In this document: positions 9,561 through 18,378 of the stretch, in pieces
How positions within the stretch are numbered: position 1 is the first letter of the stretch
How the letters are laid out: every line of letters starts with the position of its first letter
From: Natronospirillum sp.
GTDB lineage: Bacteria > Pseudomonadota > Gammaproteobacteria > Pseudomonadales > Natronospirillaceae
Length of the DNA stretch: 59,570 bases
Direction: 5' to 3'
Assembly (NCBI RefSeq): GCF_022565775.1
Contig: NZ_JAIUMC010000010.1
Coordinates: 1 to 59,570 of the forward strand
The notes under the pieces: generated by a model
What the model was told of the DNA's origin: nothing
Database searches by the model: none
The model's input: only the letters and a program-made list of their open reading frames with translations
Position numbers and translations under genes: made by a program

Positions 9561-10361
9561 ATGAAACGAGGGTTGTTTTCCGGAGTGGCTGCAATGCTGC
9601 TTCTGCTAACCGGATGTGCTGGCTACTCTGCTCTGGAGACCCAGGATCCGGGCCCCAATGCCGGGCGCTACGCGCTGAGCCAGGATCGTGGCCCGTCCAC
9701 TCAGATCAGTGAGTCGGACATCGAAGATATTGAGATCCTGCATGAGCCGCGCAGCCGGGGCGGCAACTCCGACTACACCCTGTTTGGCCAGCGCTATGTC
9801 ATCATGGACTCGGCTGATGGCTATGTCGAAGAAGGCTATGCCTCCTGGTACGGCGAAAAGTTTCATGGCCACACCACGTCCAACGGTGAAACCTATGACA
9901 TGTACAAGCTGTCAGCGGCGCACACCACCTTGCCACTGCCCACCTTCGTCAGGGTAACCAACCTGGAGAACGGCCGGGAGGTAGTGGCCCGGGTCAATGA
10001 TCGGGGGCCGTTTCACGACAACAGAATCATCGATATGTCTTATGCCGCAGCGATTCGGCTCGGTTTTGCCGAGCAGGGCGTGGCGCGGGTTCGTGTTGAA
10101 GCCTTGACGCCCGGGTCAGGTGGCAGCCCGACTGCAGAACGCTCTGATTTCTGGCTGCAGTTCGGTGCCTATCGTGAACGCTCTGCCGCAGACCAGTTTC
10201 GTGATGCCCTGGCGCGAGAGCTGAACGAAGACGTAGTGGTTGAATCGGGCAATGACTTCCATCGTGTGCGGGTCGGCCCTCTGACCGGGGCTCGTGCAGA
10301 AACCTTGCAGACAGAGTGGCAGAGTAAAGGAAATGACAAACCATTGCTGATCCGGCCCTGA
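9561..10361 (+). CDS. rlpA: Septal ring lytic transglycosylase RlpA, lipoprotein with SPOR domain
   Basis: Outer-membrane lipoprotein that in Pseudomonas cleaves glycan strands lacking stem peptides at the septum. The precursor of 266 residues has a lipobox (LLTGC, Cys19), a double-psi beta-barrel core (GYASWYGEKFHGHTTSNGE and RVNDRGPFHDNRIIDMS) and a C-terminal SPOR domain (about residues 190-266) for binding denuded septal glycan. It starts 4 nt after mltB. Confidence 0.94.
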   Translation: MKRGLFSGVAAMLLLLTGCAGYSALETQDPGPNAGRYALSQDRGPSTQISESDIEDIEILHEPRSRGGNSDYTLFGQRYVIMDSADGYVEEGYASWYGEKFHGHTTSNGETYDMYKLSAAHTTLPLPTFVRVTNLENGREVVARVNDRGPFHDNRIIDMSYAAAIRLGFAEQGVARVRVEALTPGSGGSPTAERSDFWLQFGAYRERSAADQFRDALARELNEDVVVESGNDFHRVRVGPLTGARAETLQTEWQSKGNDKPLLIRP

Positions 10362-10483
10362 TTCACGCGCAGGGGTGCCCCTGCAGGCCCGTATTGCTTA
10401 GAATACTCACCGAGCCGCGACCACAGGTCGTGTCGCCGGACAATTCAATGAAAGACCCTCAACCTGACGGATTCCACGGAAAG

Positions 10484-11647
10484 ATGATCAGAACCTTTAC
10501 TGCTGCGCTTGTCGCATTGTCACTCTGCTCCACAGCAATGGCTCAGGGCATGATCGTGCCGGCGGCGCCGACGATCGCGGCCAAGTCTTACATCATGATC
10601 GATGCTAACAGTGGCGAGATTCTGATAGAAGGGAATGCGGACGACCAGCACCCGCCCGCCAGCCTGAGCAAGATGATGACCTCCTATGTGGCTGAGGTGG
10701 AACTGACTGCCGGTCGTCTCAGCCTGGATGATCGGGTCAGGGTGTCCGAGCGGGCCTGGCGCACCGGTGGCTCAAAGATGTTTGTTCTGGTGGACTCGGA
10801 AGTCACCGTTGAAGATCTGATGCGCGGTATCGTGATTCAGTCGGGTAACGACGCCTCCATTGCCATCGCAGAACATCTCGCCGGCAGCGAGGAAAACTTT
10901 GCCGAGATCATGAATCAGTATGGCAACCAGATGGGGCTGACCAATACCTGGTTCGGCAATTCGACCGGGTTGCCGGAATCCATGACCGGTTTGCCCCCGG
11001 GCTATACGTCAGCGCGTGATATGGCGGAGCTGGCGCGGCGCGTTATTCAGGACCATCCCCAGTTTTATGGCTGGTACAGTGAGCGCGAATTCACCTACGC
11101 CGATATTACCCAGTCCAACCGGAACCGACTGCTCTGGCAGAACCCTTCCGTCGACGGCTTGAAAACCGGTTATACCGCTGACCCGGGCTACAGCTTGGTG
11201 GCCTCTGCCGTCGAAGATGACATGCGGCTGATCACCGTGGTCATGGGGACTGCCAGTGAACAGGCGCGCCTCCAGGAGACCCAGAAAATGCTCGGTTACG
11301 GTTTCCGCTACTTCGAGAGCGTGCTGTTGCATCAAGGCGAGCGGGAATTGGAAGAGTCCCGTATCTGGGCCGGTCAGAGTGATACCGTTTCGCTGGGCCT
11401 GGCGGACGACCTCTACATCACCATCCCCAAAGGCTCCGGCGATACAGTGCGCACGGCCTTTGACATCAACGCCCAACTGGAAGCGCCAGTGGCGGTCGGC
11501 GATGTGCTCGGACAGATCCGCGTGACGCGCGGTGATGACCTGCTGGTCGAGCGCGACCTGGTCGCTCTGTCGGCCGTTGAGCAGGGCAGTCTGTTCAAGC
11601 GGATTTGGGACCGTATCATCCTCTTCTTTATCGGACTATTCAGTTAA
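10484..11647 (+). CDS. dacA: D-alanyl-D-alanine carboxypeptidase (PBP5/6 type)
   Basis: Periplasmic low-molecular-weight PBP that removes the terminal D-Ala of pentapeptides. From ATG 10484 the product is 387 residues with a clean signal peptide ending in AMA-QG. Active-site motifs are SLSK (Ser60-Lys63), SGN in QSGNDASIAIAEHLAG, and KTG in GLKTGYTADPGYSLVA. The C-terminal beta domain is followed by a hydrophobic amphipathic helix (RIILFFIGLFS) for membrane attachment. An ATG at 10448 would add a twelve-residue hydrophilic leader and is less likely. It precedes ybeD and lipB. Confidence 0.94.
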   Translation: MIRTFTAALVALSLCSTAMAQGMIVPAAPTIAAKSYIMIDANSGEILIEGNADDQHPPASLSKMMTSYVAEVELTAGRLSLDDRVRVSERAWRTGGSKMFVLVDSEVTVEDLMRGIVIQSGNDASIAIAEHLAGSEENFAEIMNQYGNQMGLTNTWFGNSTGLPESMTGLPPGYTSARDMAELARRVIQDHPQFYGWYSEREFTYADITQSNRNRLLWQNPSVDGLKTGYTADPGYSLVASAVEDDMRLITVVMGTASEQARLQETQKMLGYGFRYFESVLLHQGERELEESRIWAGQSDTVSLGLADDLYITIPKGSGDTVRTAFDINAQLEAPVAVGDVLGQIRVTRGDDLLVERDLVALSAVEQGSLFKRIWDRIILFFIGLFS

Positions 11648-11657
11648 CGAGCGGATC

Positions 11658-11927
11658 ATGACGCAGCAAAACCGACCTGAAATAGAATTCCCCAGTCGCG
11701 ACTATCCGATCAAGGTGGTCGGTGATGCGGATCCGGCTTTTCGGCAGTGTGTGGTCTCTGTGCTGCAGGATCTGTCGGTAGAGTTCAGCGACTCGATGCG
11801 CGAATCACCGAGCCGCAATGGCCGTTTTGTCTCACTGACCATTTTCATTACCGCGGAGCATGAAGCGCAGCTTCAGCAACTGAACAGCGAACTCAGAAAG
11901 CTGGACTTCGTGCGCATGGTACTTTGA
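11658..11927 (+). CDS. ybeD: DUF493/YbeD family small ACT-like protein
   Basis: Small (89-residue) protein of the DUF493 family, which has a ferredoxin-like, ACT-like fold and is usually encoded between dacA and lipB. The sequence has the family start ([14 protein letters not shown]) and C-terminal [11 protein letters not shown]. Its stop overlaps the lipB ATG. Its location suggests a link with lipoate metabolism, but the function is not known. Confidence 0.9.
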   Translation: MTQQNRPEIEFPSRDYPIKVVGDADPAFRQCVVSVLQDLSVEFSDSMRESPSRNGRFVSLTIFITAEHEAQLQQLNSELRKLDFVRMVL

Positions 11928-12589
11928 TGCAACAGGAAGACGCACCAACGCTGCAGGTCAGACATCTCGGGGCAGTGGCCTATGAGCCCACCTTCGAACA
12001 GATGAAGGCCTACACCAACAAGCGCAGTGCGGATTCAGCCGATGAAATCTGGTTGCTGGAGCACCCACCGGTATTCACACAGGGGCAGGCGGGCAAGGCT
12101 GAGCACCTGCTGATGCCGGGCGATATTCCGGTGGTGCAGGTGGATCGCGGCGGCCAGGTGACCTACCACGGACCAGGGCAACTGGTCGCCTACGTGCTGC
12201 TGGATATCCGCCGCCTTGGTCTGGGTGTGCGCGATCTGGTCAATCATCTGGAGCATTCGGTGGTGGATGTGCTGGCACAGTATGGTGTCAGCGCCTATCC
12301 CAAGTCGGATGCACCCGGTGTGTATGTGGAAACCGAGCAGGGAGAAGAGGCCAAGATCGCCTCGCTGGGGCTGCGCATTCGTCGCGGCTTCTCATACCAC
12401 GGGCTGGCATTGAACGTCGACATGGATCTGGCGCCGTTTCAGCGCATCAATCCCTGCGGTTACCAGGGGCTGGCCGTTACCCATCTCAAGAGCTTCACGG
12501 ATGCCGAGATCAGTGTCGAGTCGGTCGGCGAGGCCTGGCTGAGCAGTTTTACGCAGCGCCTGGGGCACGGCGACATTCGCCATTTCTGA
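11927..12589 (+). CDS. lipB: Octanoyl-ACP:protein octanoyltransferase LipB
   Basis: Moves octanoate from acyl carrier protein to lipoyl domains; LipA then inserts sulfur. The 220-residue product contains [20 protein letters not shown], the catalytic lysine in [10 protein letters not shown] and the catalytic cysteine in [17 protein letters not shown] use the ATG overlapping the ybeD stop; a TTG one codon earlier is less likely. lipA lies immediately downstream but on the opposite strand, so the pair is convergent rather than an operon. Confidence 0.95.
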   Translation: MQQEDAPTLQVRHLGAVAYEPTFEQMKAYTNKRSADSADEIWLLEHPPVFTQGQAGKAEHLLMPGDIPVVQVDRGGQVTYHGPGQLVAYVLLDIRRLGLGVRDLVNHLEHSVVDVLAQYGVSAYPKSDAPGVYVETEQGEEAKIASLGLRIRRGFSYHGLALNVDMDLAPFQRINPCGYQGLAVTHLKSFTDAEISVESVGEAWLSSFTQRLGHGDIRHF

Positions 12590-12607
12590 AGGGGCTTGTG
12601 GCCCCCT

Positions 12608-12660
12608 GAGCGCGGCCAAGGCCGCTGGCTTACAAATGAGCCTACGTTATGGGCGCTGCG
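12608..12660 (+). repeat. Palindromic extragenic repeat, copy 1
   Basis: First of two tandem 53-bp units between lipB and lipA, with an 80-bp period. It contains the perfect palindrome GCGGCCAAGGCCGC. A separate GGGGC/GCCCC hairpin at 12591-12605, straight after the lipB stop, may help transcription end although no T-run follows. Confidence 0.75.
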
Positions 12661-12687
12661 GTTCGACGTATCGACTTGCCTGTGCTT

Positions 12688-12740
12688 GAGCGGGGCCAAG
12701 GCCCCTGGCCTACAGATGGGGCTCCGTTGTGGGCGCTGGC
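12688..12740 (+). repeat. Palindromic extragenic repeat, copy 2
   Basis: Second tandem unit, identical to copy 1 at 43 of 53 positions by direct comparison. Its core is GGGGCCAAGGCCCC: relative to copy 1, one base changes on each arm so the stem stays perfectly paired. This suggests the secondary structure is maintained. Confidence 0.75.
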
Positions 12741-12749
12741 TTGCCTGCG

Positions 12750-13799
12750 CTAACTGGCTGATTTGGCGATGATGGACGGATCGGCTTGTTGCCCCGGCAC
12801 AGCCGCCGGTTCCGCCAGACCCAGATTATTCTTCTCGAACACCCGATCGGCACGATAACTGGACCGCACCATGGGTCCGGACGGCACTTCCATGAAACCC
12901 ATCTCCAGACCCGCCTCACGATAGGCGTCAAACTGTTCCGGCGTTACCCAGCGTTCTACCGGCAGGTGGTTGGCCGTGGGGCGCAGATACTGTCCCAATG
13001 TCACAATGTCGACACCAATGGCACGCAGATCCCTGAAGGTCTGCATGATTTCCTCGTCGGTTTCACCCAGCCCAAGCATCAAACTGGTTTTGGTGATGAC
13101 GTCCGGCCGGTGTTGTTTGGCATGCGCCAGAACGTTCAGCGTCTTTTCATAGCCGGCGCGCGGGTCGCGCACCGGATGCGTCAGGCGTTTCACCGTCTCG
13201 ACATTCTGAGCAAACACTTCCAGGCCCGAGTCGACGACGGTTTCCACATGGCTCCGGATGCCGTCAAAGTCAGGTGTCAGGGCTTCCACAACGACTTCCG
13301 GTGTCCGCGCCTTGATGGCCTGCACACAGGCCGCATAGTGCGCGGCGCCGCCGTCTTCAAGGTCATCACGATCGACCGAGGTCAGCACGATATAGCGCAG
13401 GCCCATGAGCTCCACAGACTTGGCTGTGTTCTCGGGTTCCTCATGATCCAGCCAGCCGTTCGGGTTGCCGGTATCGACCGCGCAGAAACGGCAGGCCCGC
13501 GTACAGACCGACCCCATGACCATGATGGTGGCGGTGCCGTTGTTCCAGCATTCACCCAGGTTCGGGCAATGGGATTCTTCACAAACCGTGCTCAAACGAT
13601 GCTGTTTCACATTGCGCTTGACCGCTTCGAAGCGCTCGCCGCCGGGGATGCGGGCGCGCAGCCATTTGGGCTTGCGTCCGGGCGCTACACCATCAGGTTC
13701 CGGTGTGCGCTTTTTCTGGCCATTCTTGATGGCCGAAAAACCCTGCTCGGTACGGAATTTGTCACCGCTGCCGATGCGGCCGGAAGGCGAATCAGTCAT
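12750..13799 (-). CDS. lipA: Lipoyl synthase (radical SAM)
   Basis: Inserts two sulfurs into octanoylated lipoyl domains using two 4Fe-4S clusters. The auxiliary-cluster cysteines are Cys73, Cys78 and Cys84 ([12 protein letters not shown]), the radical-SAM cysteines are Cys99, Cys103 and Cys106 (CTRACRFC), and the C-terminal RSSYRAD supplies the serine ligand. ATG 13799 is chosen because GGAG lies 7 nt upstream; the product is 349 residues. It needs octanoyl-domains made by the neighbouring LipB. Client lipoyl domains include E2 proteins, which are not in this window. Confidence 0.96.
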   Translation of the reverse strand: MTDSPSGRIGSGDKFRTEQGFSAIKNGQKKRTPEPDGVAPGRKPKWLRARIPGGERFEAVKRNVKQHRLSTVCEESHCPNLGECWNNGTATIMVMGSVCTRACRFCAVDTGNPNGWLDHEEPENTAKSVELMGLRYIVLTSVDRDDLEDGGAAHYAACVQAIKARTPEVVVEALTPDFDGIRSHVETVVDSGLEVFAQNVETVKRLTHPVRDPRAGYEKTLNVLAHAKQHRPDVITKTSLMLGLGETDEEIMQTFRDLRAIGVDIVTLGQYLRPTANHLPVERWVTPEQFDAYREAGLEMGFMEVPSGPMVRSSYRADRVFEKNNLGLAEPAAVPGQQADPSIIAKSAS

Positions 13800-13901
13800 G
13801 TTTGAGCTCCATTGGCGCGCCTCTGGAGGCGCTGTCGTGTCTGGTGCGCAGTTTATCACAGGTCTGCGGTTTTCTGCAGGTCAGCCGCCCTGTCGGCCCC
13901 G

Positions 13902-13964
13902 GAGTGGGGCTTACGCCCCTGGCCTACCGGTAGCTACATCTGTAGGCCGTGGGCTTGCCCACGC
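13902..13964. repeat. Inverted pair of palindromic extragenic repeat units
   Basis: Two units face each other: GTGGGGCTTACGCCCC with GGCCTAC on one side, and GTAGGCC with GTGGGCTTGCCCAC on the other. Each carries its own hairpin and the flanking GGCCTAC/GTAGGCC arms can pair, giving a large cruciform. It lies in the gap between the starts/ends of lipA and plsB (13800-14062), which holds no gene. Confidence 0.65.
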
Positions 13965-14008
13965 ATAAGCGTCCGCAGGACGCCTTGACGGGTCGCGCCT
14001 CTGCACCG

Positions 14009-14059
14009 GAGCGCGGCCAAGGCCAGCGCCTACAAAGGAGGCTCCATTATAGGCCAGCG
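14009..14059 (+). repeat. Palindromic extragenic repeat, copy 3
   Basis: Same family and orientation as the two copies after lipB: GCGCGGCCAAGGCC followed by GCGCCTACAAAGGAGGCTCC. It ends four bases before the plsB stop codon, so it is placed exactly at the 3' end of that gene. Confidence 0.7.
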
Positions 14060-14062
14060 ATT

Positions 14063-16489
14063 TCAATCGCCGGTGCGCCACTGCCCGGTAATCCAGTTTA
14101 CGTTGCGCACCAGCTCCGGGTTCAGCAGTGATTCCGCTGCTGCCAGCCCGTCCGGAACCCGCTGGTCAAAGCGGATCCTGTTGTCAGCGTCGGTGTGAAT
14201 CACCTCTTTCTCGCGCAGCGTCTGCACGAACTGTTTGAACAGGGACTTGTCAAAAAACTCGGGTGCATTCAGGCCATTCAGCACAGAGACCAGTTGCGCC
14301 ACCTCCTGGGCCCGCGATTCCAGTTGCCCGGCGCTCAACGACGACTGGCCACTGGCATCCAGTGTGGCCAGGGTCAGATAGTAGCGCTCCAGCGTCGGCA
14401 TCATAAGGCGACTCAGTTCCATGAAGTGAACCAGACGTTCGGGCTCCTTGGTCGCGCGCAGGTCTTCCCCGTCGGCGACAATCAGGCCCTGTTCCAGCAG
14501 CTTGTCGATGTAGGCGTCTGCCTTCTCCAGTGCGGTTTCGAGTGACCAGTGCAGGAAAAGCTCCCGGCGGACATAACCGTAGATCAGTGTCAACTGCTTG
14601 CGCAGCGTCTCACGTGTCTTGGCAGTACCGTGCACCTGCAAACCACAGCAGATCAGTGCCGGTACCGCAAAAAGATGCAGGATATTGTTGCGGTAGTAGG
14701 TCATCAGCACGGCCTGATGATCGTTGAGCGAATAGATGTCACCTAACGGCTGCTCGATCTTTTCCACCACCTTCATGCCAATGGCATGATCCAGCCATTG
14801 ATCGGGATTGCCCGGCGGAAAGGACATCTCGTCGCTGTAGGGCACGGCGCGCAGCAGGTCGCAATAGATATTGAGTTGCTGCACCAGACTGTTGCGGTCC
14901 TGCGCGTTGCGAGGGCTGGATAACAGAACCAGCGCCAGCAGGTTGATGGAATTGAGCGCGGCTGCCTTGTTGATGCCCTTGGCAATCTGTTCACTGAGCT
15001 CATGCACCACCTGATTGATCCAGGCTGGCCGGCTGTCCTGCTGCACCTGCTGACGCCAGTCCGGCGCTGTATCACTGATCAACTGGCCCAGGTCGATGGG
15101 CGTGCCGAAGTTGAGATTGACCGTGCCATAGTTTTTCAGTCGCCGAACGGTGCCCAGCAACCCCAGAACTGACTCGCTCTGCTTGGAGCGACCGCGCAGC
15201 TCCTTCAGGTAGCTGTTGGCCTCGAACACCTTTTCATAACCGATATAGACAGGTACGAACTTCATCGGCAGTTCATGGCTTTCCTCGTGGCCGCGCAGGA
15301 AGCTGCGCACATTCATGCTCAGCATGCCCGCTTTCGGGACCAGCATACGACCCGTGCGCGAGCGCCCGCCCTCGACAAAGTATTCGACCGGAAAGCCGCG
15401 GCTGAACATCTGATACAGATACTCGTTGAATACTGCCGTGTAGAGCTTGTCACCCTTGAAGCTGCGGCGCATGAAAAACGCCCCGCCACGGCGCAGAATC
15501 GACCCGACGATTGGCATGTTCAGGTTCTTGCCAGCGGCAATGTGCGGCAGACTGAGGCCCTGGTGATAGAGGCAGTAGGACAACAGCAGATAATCGATGT
15601 GAGATCGGTGGCAGGGCACATAGACAATGGCGTTCTGCTGTGCGGCCTGCTTGATGGCCTCTATGTTGTTGATGCTGACGCCGTTGTAGATCCGGTTCCA
15701 CAGCCAGGACAGAAAAATATCCAGCACCCGGATGGTCGGGTGCGAGATGTCCGCCATGATTTCTTCCAGATAGTGTACGGCCTGCTGTCTGGATTTCTCG
15801 AGGGTGCTCTTCTGGCTGCGCGCATGTTGTGTGATGGCCTGGCGCACGGGCGCAGAGTGAACAATCTGCGTGAGTAGTGTGCGCCGGTGTGACAGGTCCG
15901 GCCCCAGCACCCGCCGCCGTACCCGGTTGAAGTGCACCCGCAGCACCCGGTGTGCCTTGCGGCTGATATGTTCTGCAGAGCGTGTGCCCTGCTGCAGTTC
16001 CCGCAGAGACACGGGGGCACTGACCTCGACAAAGGTGTTGCGCCCATTGAACAGGACGGTAAAAAACTTGCGAATCGGACCGGGAATGGTCCAGCGGTCG
16101 GAAAAAAGGACGCGAAAAAGAGAACTTTCCCGGTTGGGTGCGCGGCCCCAGAACACATTGACCGGCACCAGTTGATAATCCAGCGACTCATCATCATGAA
16201 CACGCTGGCACAGCATGCCCAGAGTGCTGGCTTCACCACGCCGGCGCAGCCTTCTCTGATAGCGCCGTTTCAGTTCCAGAGCCACCAGGGGGCGGTCGGA
16301 ACTGACTTCGCGCAACCTGGGCAGGCGATGGTGCTCCAGAAACAGATCAGCCGCCATGCTGTCTGACAGGCTTTGCCAGCGCACCACGTAGATAACCGGT
16401 TTTCCGGGATCCAGTCTGGGCAGTTCGACAGCGGTCTTCTGGTCGAAGCGGATCCAGAGCTTCAGCAGTTTTTTCAGCAATGCGTACAT
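14063..16489 (-). CDS. plsB: Glycerol-3-phosphate 1-O-acyltransferase PlsB
   Basis: Inner-membrane enzyme that acylates position 1 of glycerol-3-phosphate, the first step of phospholipid synthesis. The 808-residue length is typical. The catalytic HX4D motif is in CHRSHIDYLLLSY (about residue 295), with later acyltransferase blocks GGAFFMRRSFKGD, FVEGGRSRTGRML and FVPVYIGYEKVFE. It is separated from upstream slyX by 24 nt and probably shares its transcript. Confidence 0.95.
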   Translation of the reverse strand: MYALLKKLLKLWIRFDQKTAVELPRLDPGKPVIYVVRWQSLSDSMAADLFLEHHRLPRLREVSSDRPLVALELKRRYQRRLRRRGEASTLGMLCQRVHDDESLDYQLVPVNVFWGRAPNRESSLFRVLFSDRWTIPGPIRKFFTVLFNGRNTFVEVSAPVSLRELQQGTRSAEHISRKAHRVLRVHFNRVRRRVLGPDLSHRRTLLTQIVHSAPVRQAITQHARSQKSTLEKSRQQAVHYLEEIMADISHPTIRVLDIFLSWLWNRIYNGVSINNIEAIKQAAQQNAIVYVPCHRSHIDYLLLSYCLYHQGLSLPHIAAGKNLNMPIVGSILRRGGAFFMRRSFKGDKLYTAVFNEYLYQMFSRGFPVEYFVEGGRSRTGRMLVPKAGMLSMNVRSFLRGHEESHELPMKFVPVYIGYEKVFEANSYLKELRGRSKQSESVLGLLGTVRRLKNYGTVNLNFGTPIDLGQLISDTAPDWRQQVQQDSRPAWINQVVHELSEQIAKGINKAAALNSINLLALVLLSSPRNAQDRNSLVQQLNIYCDLLRAVPYSDEMSFPPGNPDQWLDHAIGMKVVEKIEQPLGDIYSLNDHQAVLMTYYRNNILHLFAVPALICCGLQVHGTAKTRETLRKQLTLIYGYVRRELFLHWSLETALEKADAYIDKLLEQGLIVADGEDLRATKEPERLVHFMELSRLMMPTLERYYLTLATLDASGQSSLSAGQLESRAQEVAQLVSVLNGLNAPEFFDKSLFKQFVQTLREKEVIHTDADNRIRFDQRVPDGLAAAESLLNPELVRNVNWITGQWRTGD

Positions 16490-16513
16490 CGTTCAGTCAT
16501 CCGGACCAGGCTG

Positions 16514-16738
16514 TCAGTAATGAGGGGGTGGGGCATTGTCGATTTCGGGCGCCACCTGCTCGGACACCTGACGTACTCTGGAATCCAGAGTACTGAGGCG
16601 CTGCTCATACTGGCGCAGCAGAGCATCCTGATGAGCGACAACCGCATTGAGCTGGTCCAGCAGATCATCCTGAAATGTCAGTCTGGCCTCCAGTTCGTCA
16701 AGGCGCTTTGCAACACCATTTTCCGACTCGGTGCTCAT
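16514..16738 (-). CDS. slyX: SlyX family protein
   Basis: A 74-residue coiled-coil protein of the SlyX family. It has the usual pattern RLDELEARLTFQDDLLDQLN, then a heptad-rich middle and the conserved C-terminal PPPHY. ATG 16738 gives the normal family length. The molecular function is not known. It lies upstream of plsB and divergent from the cold-shock-domain gene. Confidence 0.92.
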   Translation of the reverse strand: MSTESENGVAKRLDELEARLTFQDDLLDQLNAVVAHQDALLRQYEQRLSTLDSRVRQVSEQVAPEIDNAPPPHY

Positions 16739-16918
16739 GCGTGCGTTTGCCCTCCCGGTGCGCTTTTTGGCATTATGCTCACTCGCACTGTCAAGGATAA
16801 CACGGCCGACGGGCAATTGCCTGAGATCAGCCAGAGCGACAGTGTGCCGCGGAGACAATCCTCTGTGTCGGTTATTTTCATTGGTTTTCAGGTTGAATAG
16901 AGGTTGAAGAGACAACTT

Positions 16919-17341
16919 ATGATGAAGGTTCTGGTATTGGTCATTCGCGCCGCCATCGGGCTCGTGGCAGCGCTGGGTATTCTTTATGGTATCGCTTTCT
17001 GGCAGGGTAGCCCGGAAGCCGGAGTCATGGGCGCAGAGGGTTTCTGGCCGGCGCTGCTCACCACCTGGTTTGTCGTGGTGCTGGCTCAGATAGCGGTTCT
17101 GTTTTTGCCCCTTGAGGCCGTGGTCGACACCCGTGAAGAGGGTATCGTGAAATGGTTCAATGGGGCCAAGGGGTTTGGTTTCATTACGCGTGACAATGAA
17201 GAGGATGTGTTTGTGCACTTCCGGTCCATTCGCGGGCGCGGCCACCGCACGCTGCATGAAGGGCAACGCGTGCGCTTTGGTGTGGTAGAGAGCGAGAAGG
17301 GCCTGCAGGCGGAAGACGTCAGCGTGGTCCGGCACAGTTGA
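16919..17341 (+). CDS. Membrane-anchored cold-shock-domain protein
   Basis: A 140-residue protein with two predicted membrane helices (about residues 5-27 and 43-65) followed by a complete cold-shock domain (about 74-138) with RNP1 KGFGFI (84-89) and RNP2 VFVHF (97-101). Soluble cold-shock proteins bind single-stranded RNA or DNA; here the domain would be tethered to the inner membrane, facing the cytoplasm if the two helices form a hairpin. ATG 16919 is followed by another ATG; either could start. It is divergent from slyX and convergent with holA. The specific role is not known. Confidence 0.85.
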   Translation: MMKVLVLVIRAAIGLVAALGILYGIAFWQGSPEAGVMGAEGFWPALLTTWFVVVLAQIAVLFLPLEAVVDTREEGIVKWFNGAKGFGFITRDNEEDVFVHFRSIRGRGHRTLHEGQRVRFGVVESEKGLQAEDVSVVRHS

Positions 17342-17362
17342 GCGTGGGTCTGTGGAAGGCCC

Positions 17363-18361
17363 TTAACTGGTCCAGCGCAGCACCACCTGACCCAGCAGCA
17401 GCCAGGGGCTGAGCGTCTCCGAGCCTTTGGCCGCTGCTTCCGTGCGCTGCAGCAGGGTCAGCAAGCCCTGCCAGCGCGCCGGACGGACACGCTGGGCCGC
17501 CTGCTGCGCCAGGCCTTGACGCTGGCGAAAGATGCGCAACGCCTGGCAGGCCTGCTGTGGCGCTTCACCGGCTTGCAGACGGGCCTGCAGCGCCAGCAGT
17601 GTTCTGACTTCCCGGGTGAGCGTCCACTGAATGATCAAGGGCTCGACCCCTTCGCTGTGCAGGCTGTCCAGAATACGCTGACTGCGTCCCAGGTCACCCC
17701 CATGCAGGGCATCCACCAGATCAAAAACGGTAAAGCGGGCGTTGTCGACGACCGCTTCCAGCACGGCTTCGGCAGTGACAGACTCTCCCGCATACAGCAA
17801 GGCCAGCTTGTCGAGTTCCTGGCGCGCCGCCAGCAGATTGCCGTCCACGCGCTCCGCCAGCAACTGCACAGCGGCCTGATCCAGTTGCAGGTCCATCTGG
17901 CGAGCTCTCTGGGCCAGCCAGTTCGGCAACTCCTGCCGACTGACGGGCCAGGCGGTGATCACGCCCGCCTGGGCACTGAAGGTTCGAAACCACTTGGTCT
18001 TGCGCGCCGCCGTGTCCAGCGGCTCCGCGCTGAGCAGCAGCAGGTTGTCCGGGTTGGGGGAGGCGGCATACTCAAGCAGCGCAGCCTGCCCTGAGCTGTC
18101 CGGCTTGCGTTCCAGCTGTATTTCCAGAATCTGCCGTTCACTGAACAGCGACAGTGCCTGATTGGCGGCCACCAGTTCGCTCCAGTCAAACTGGGCATCG
18201 GCATTGAACACCCGCCGCTCGCCATAGTCGCGTTCACGGGCCGCCTGGCGCAACTGGTCCAGAGCCTCCTGCATCAGCAGCGGCTCCTGACCGGTCACCA
18301 CATAGATCGGGAGCAGTTGCTCCTGCAGATGACCGCGCAGCTGTTCCAGGCGAATATCCAT
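17363..18361 (-). CDS. holA: DNA polymerase III subunit delta
   Basis: Clamp-loader subunit that opens the beta sliding clamp. The 332-residue protein has the HolA pattern: an N-terminal AAA-like domain with PIYVVTGQEPLLMQEALDQLR and ERRVFNADAQFDW, the helix-rich middle ELDKLALLYAGE, and a C-terminal collar helix domain. It starts 17 nt after leuS. In most gammaproteobacteria lptE sits between these two genes; here there is no room for it. Confidence 0.93.
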   Translation of the reverse strand: MDIRLEQLRGHLQEQLLPIYVVTGQEPLLMQEALDQLRQAARERDYGERRVFNADAQFDWSELVAANQALSLFSERQILEIQLERKPDSSGQAALLEYAASPNPDNLLLLSAEPLDTAARKTKWFRTFSAQAGVITAWPVSRQELPNWLAQRARQMDLQLDQAAVQLLAERVDGNLLAARQELDKLALLYAGESVTAEAVLEAVVDNARFTVFDLVDALHGGDLGRSQRILDSLHSEGVEPLIIQWTLTREVRTLLALQARLQAGEAPQQACQALRIFRQRQGLAQQAAQRVRPARWQGLLTLLQRTEAAAKGSETLSPWLLLGQVVLRWTS

Positions 18362-18378
18362 CTCGTCAGTGGGCCTGC

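Noticed and set aside
12591-12605. GGGGC-TTGTG-GCCCC hairpin after lipB as a rho-independent terminator
   Set aside because: No T-run follows; it fits better as part of the adjacent palindromic repeat cluster.
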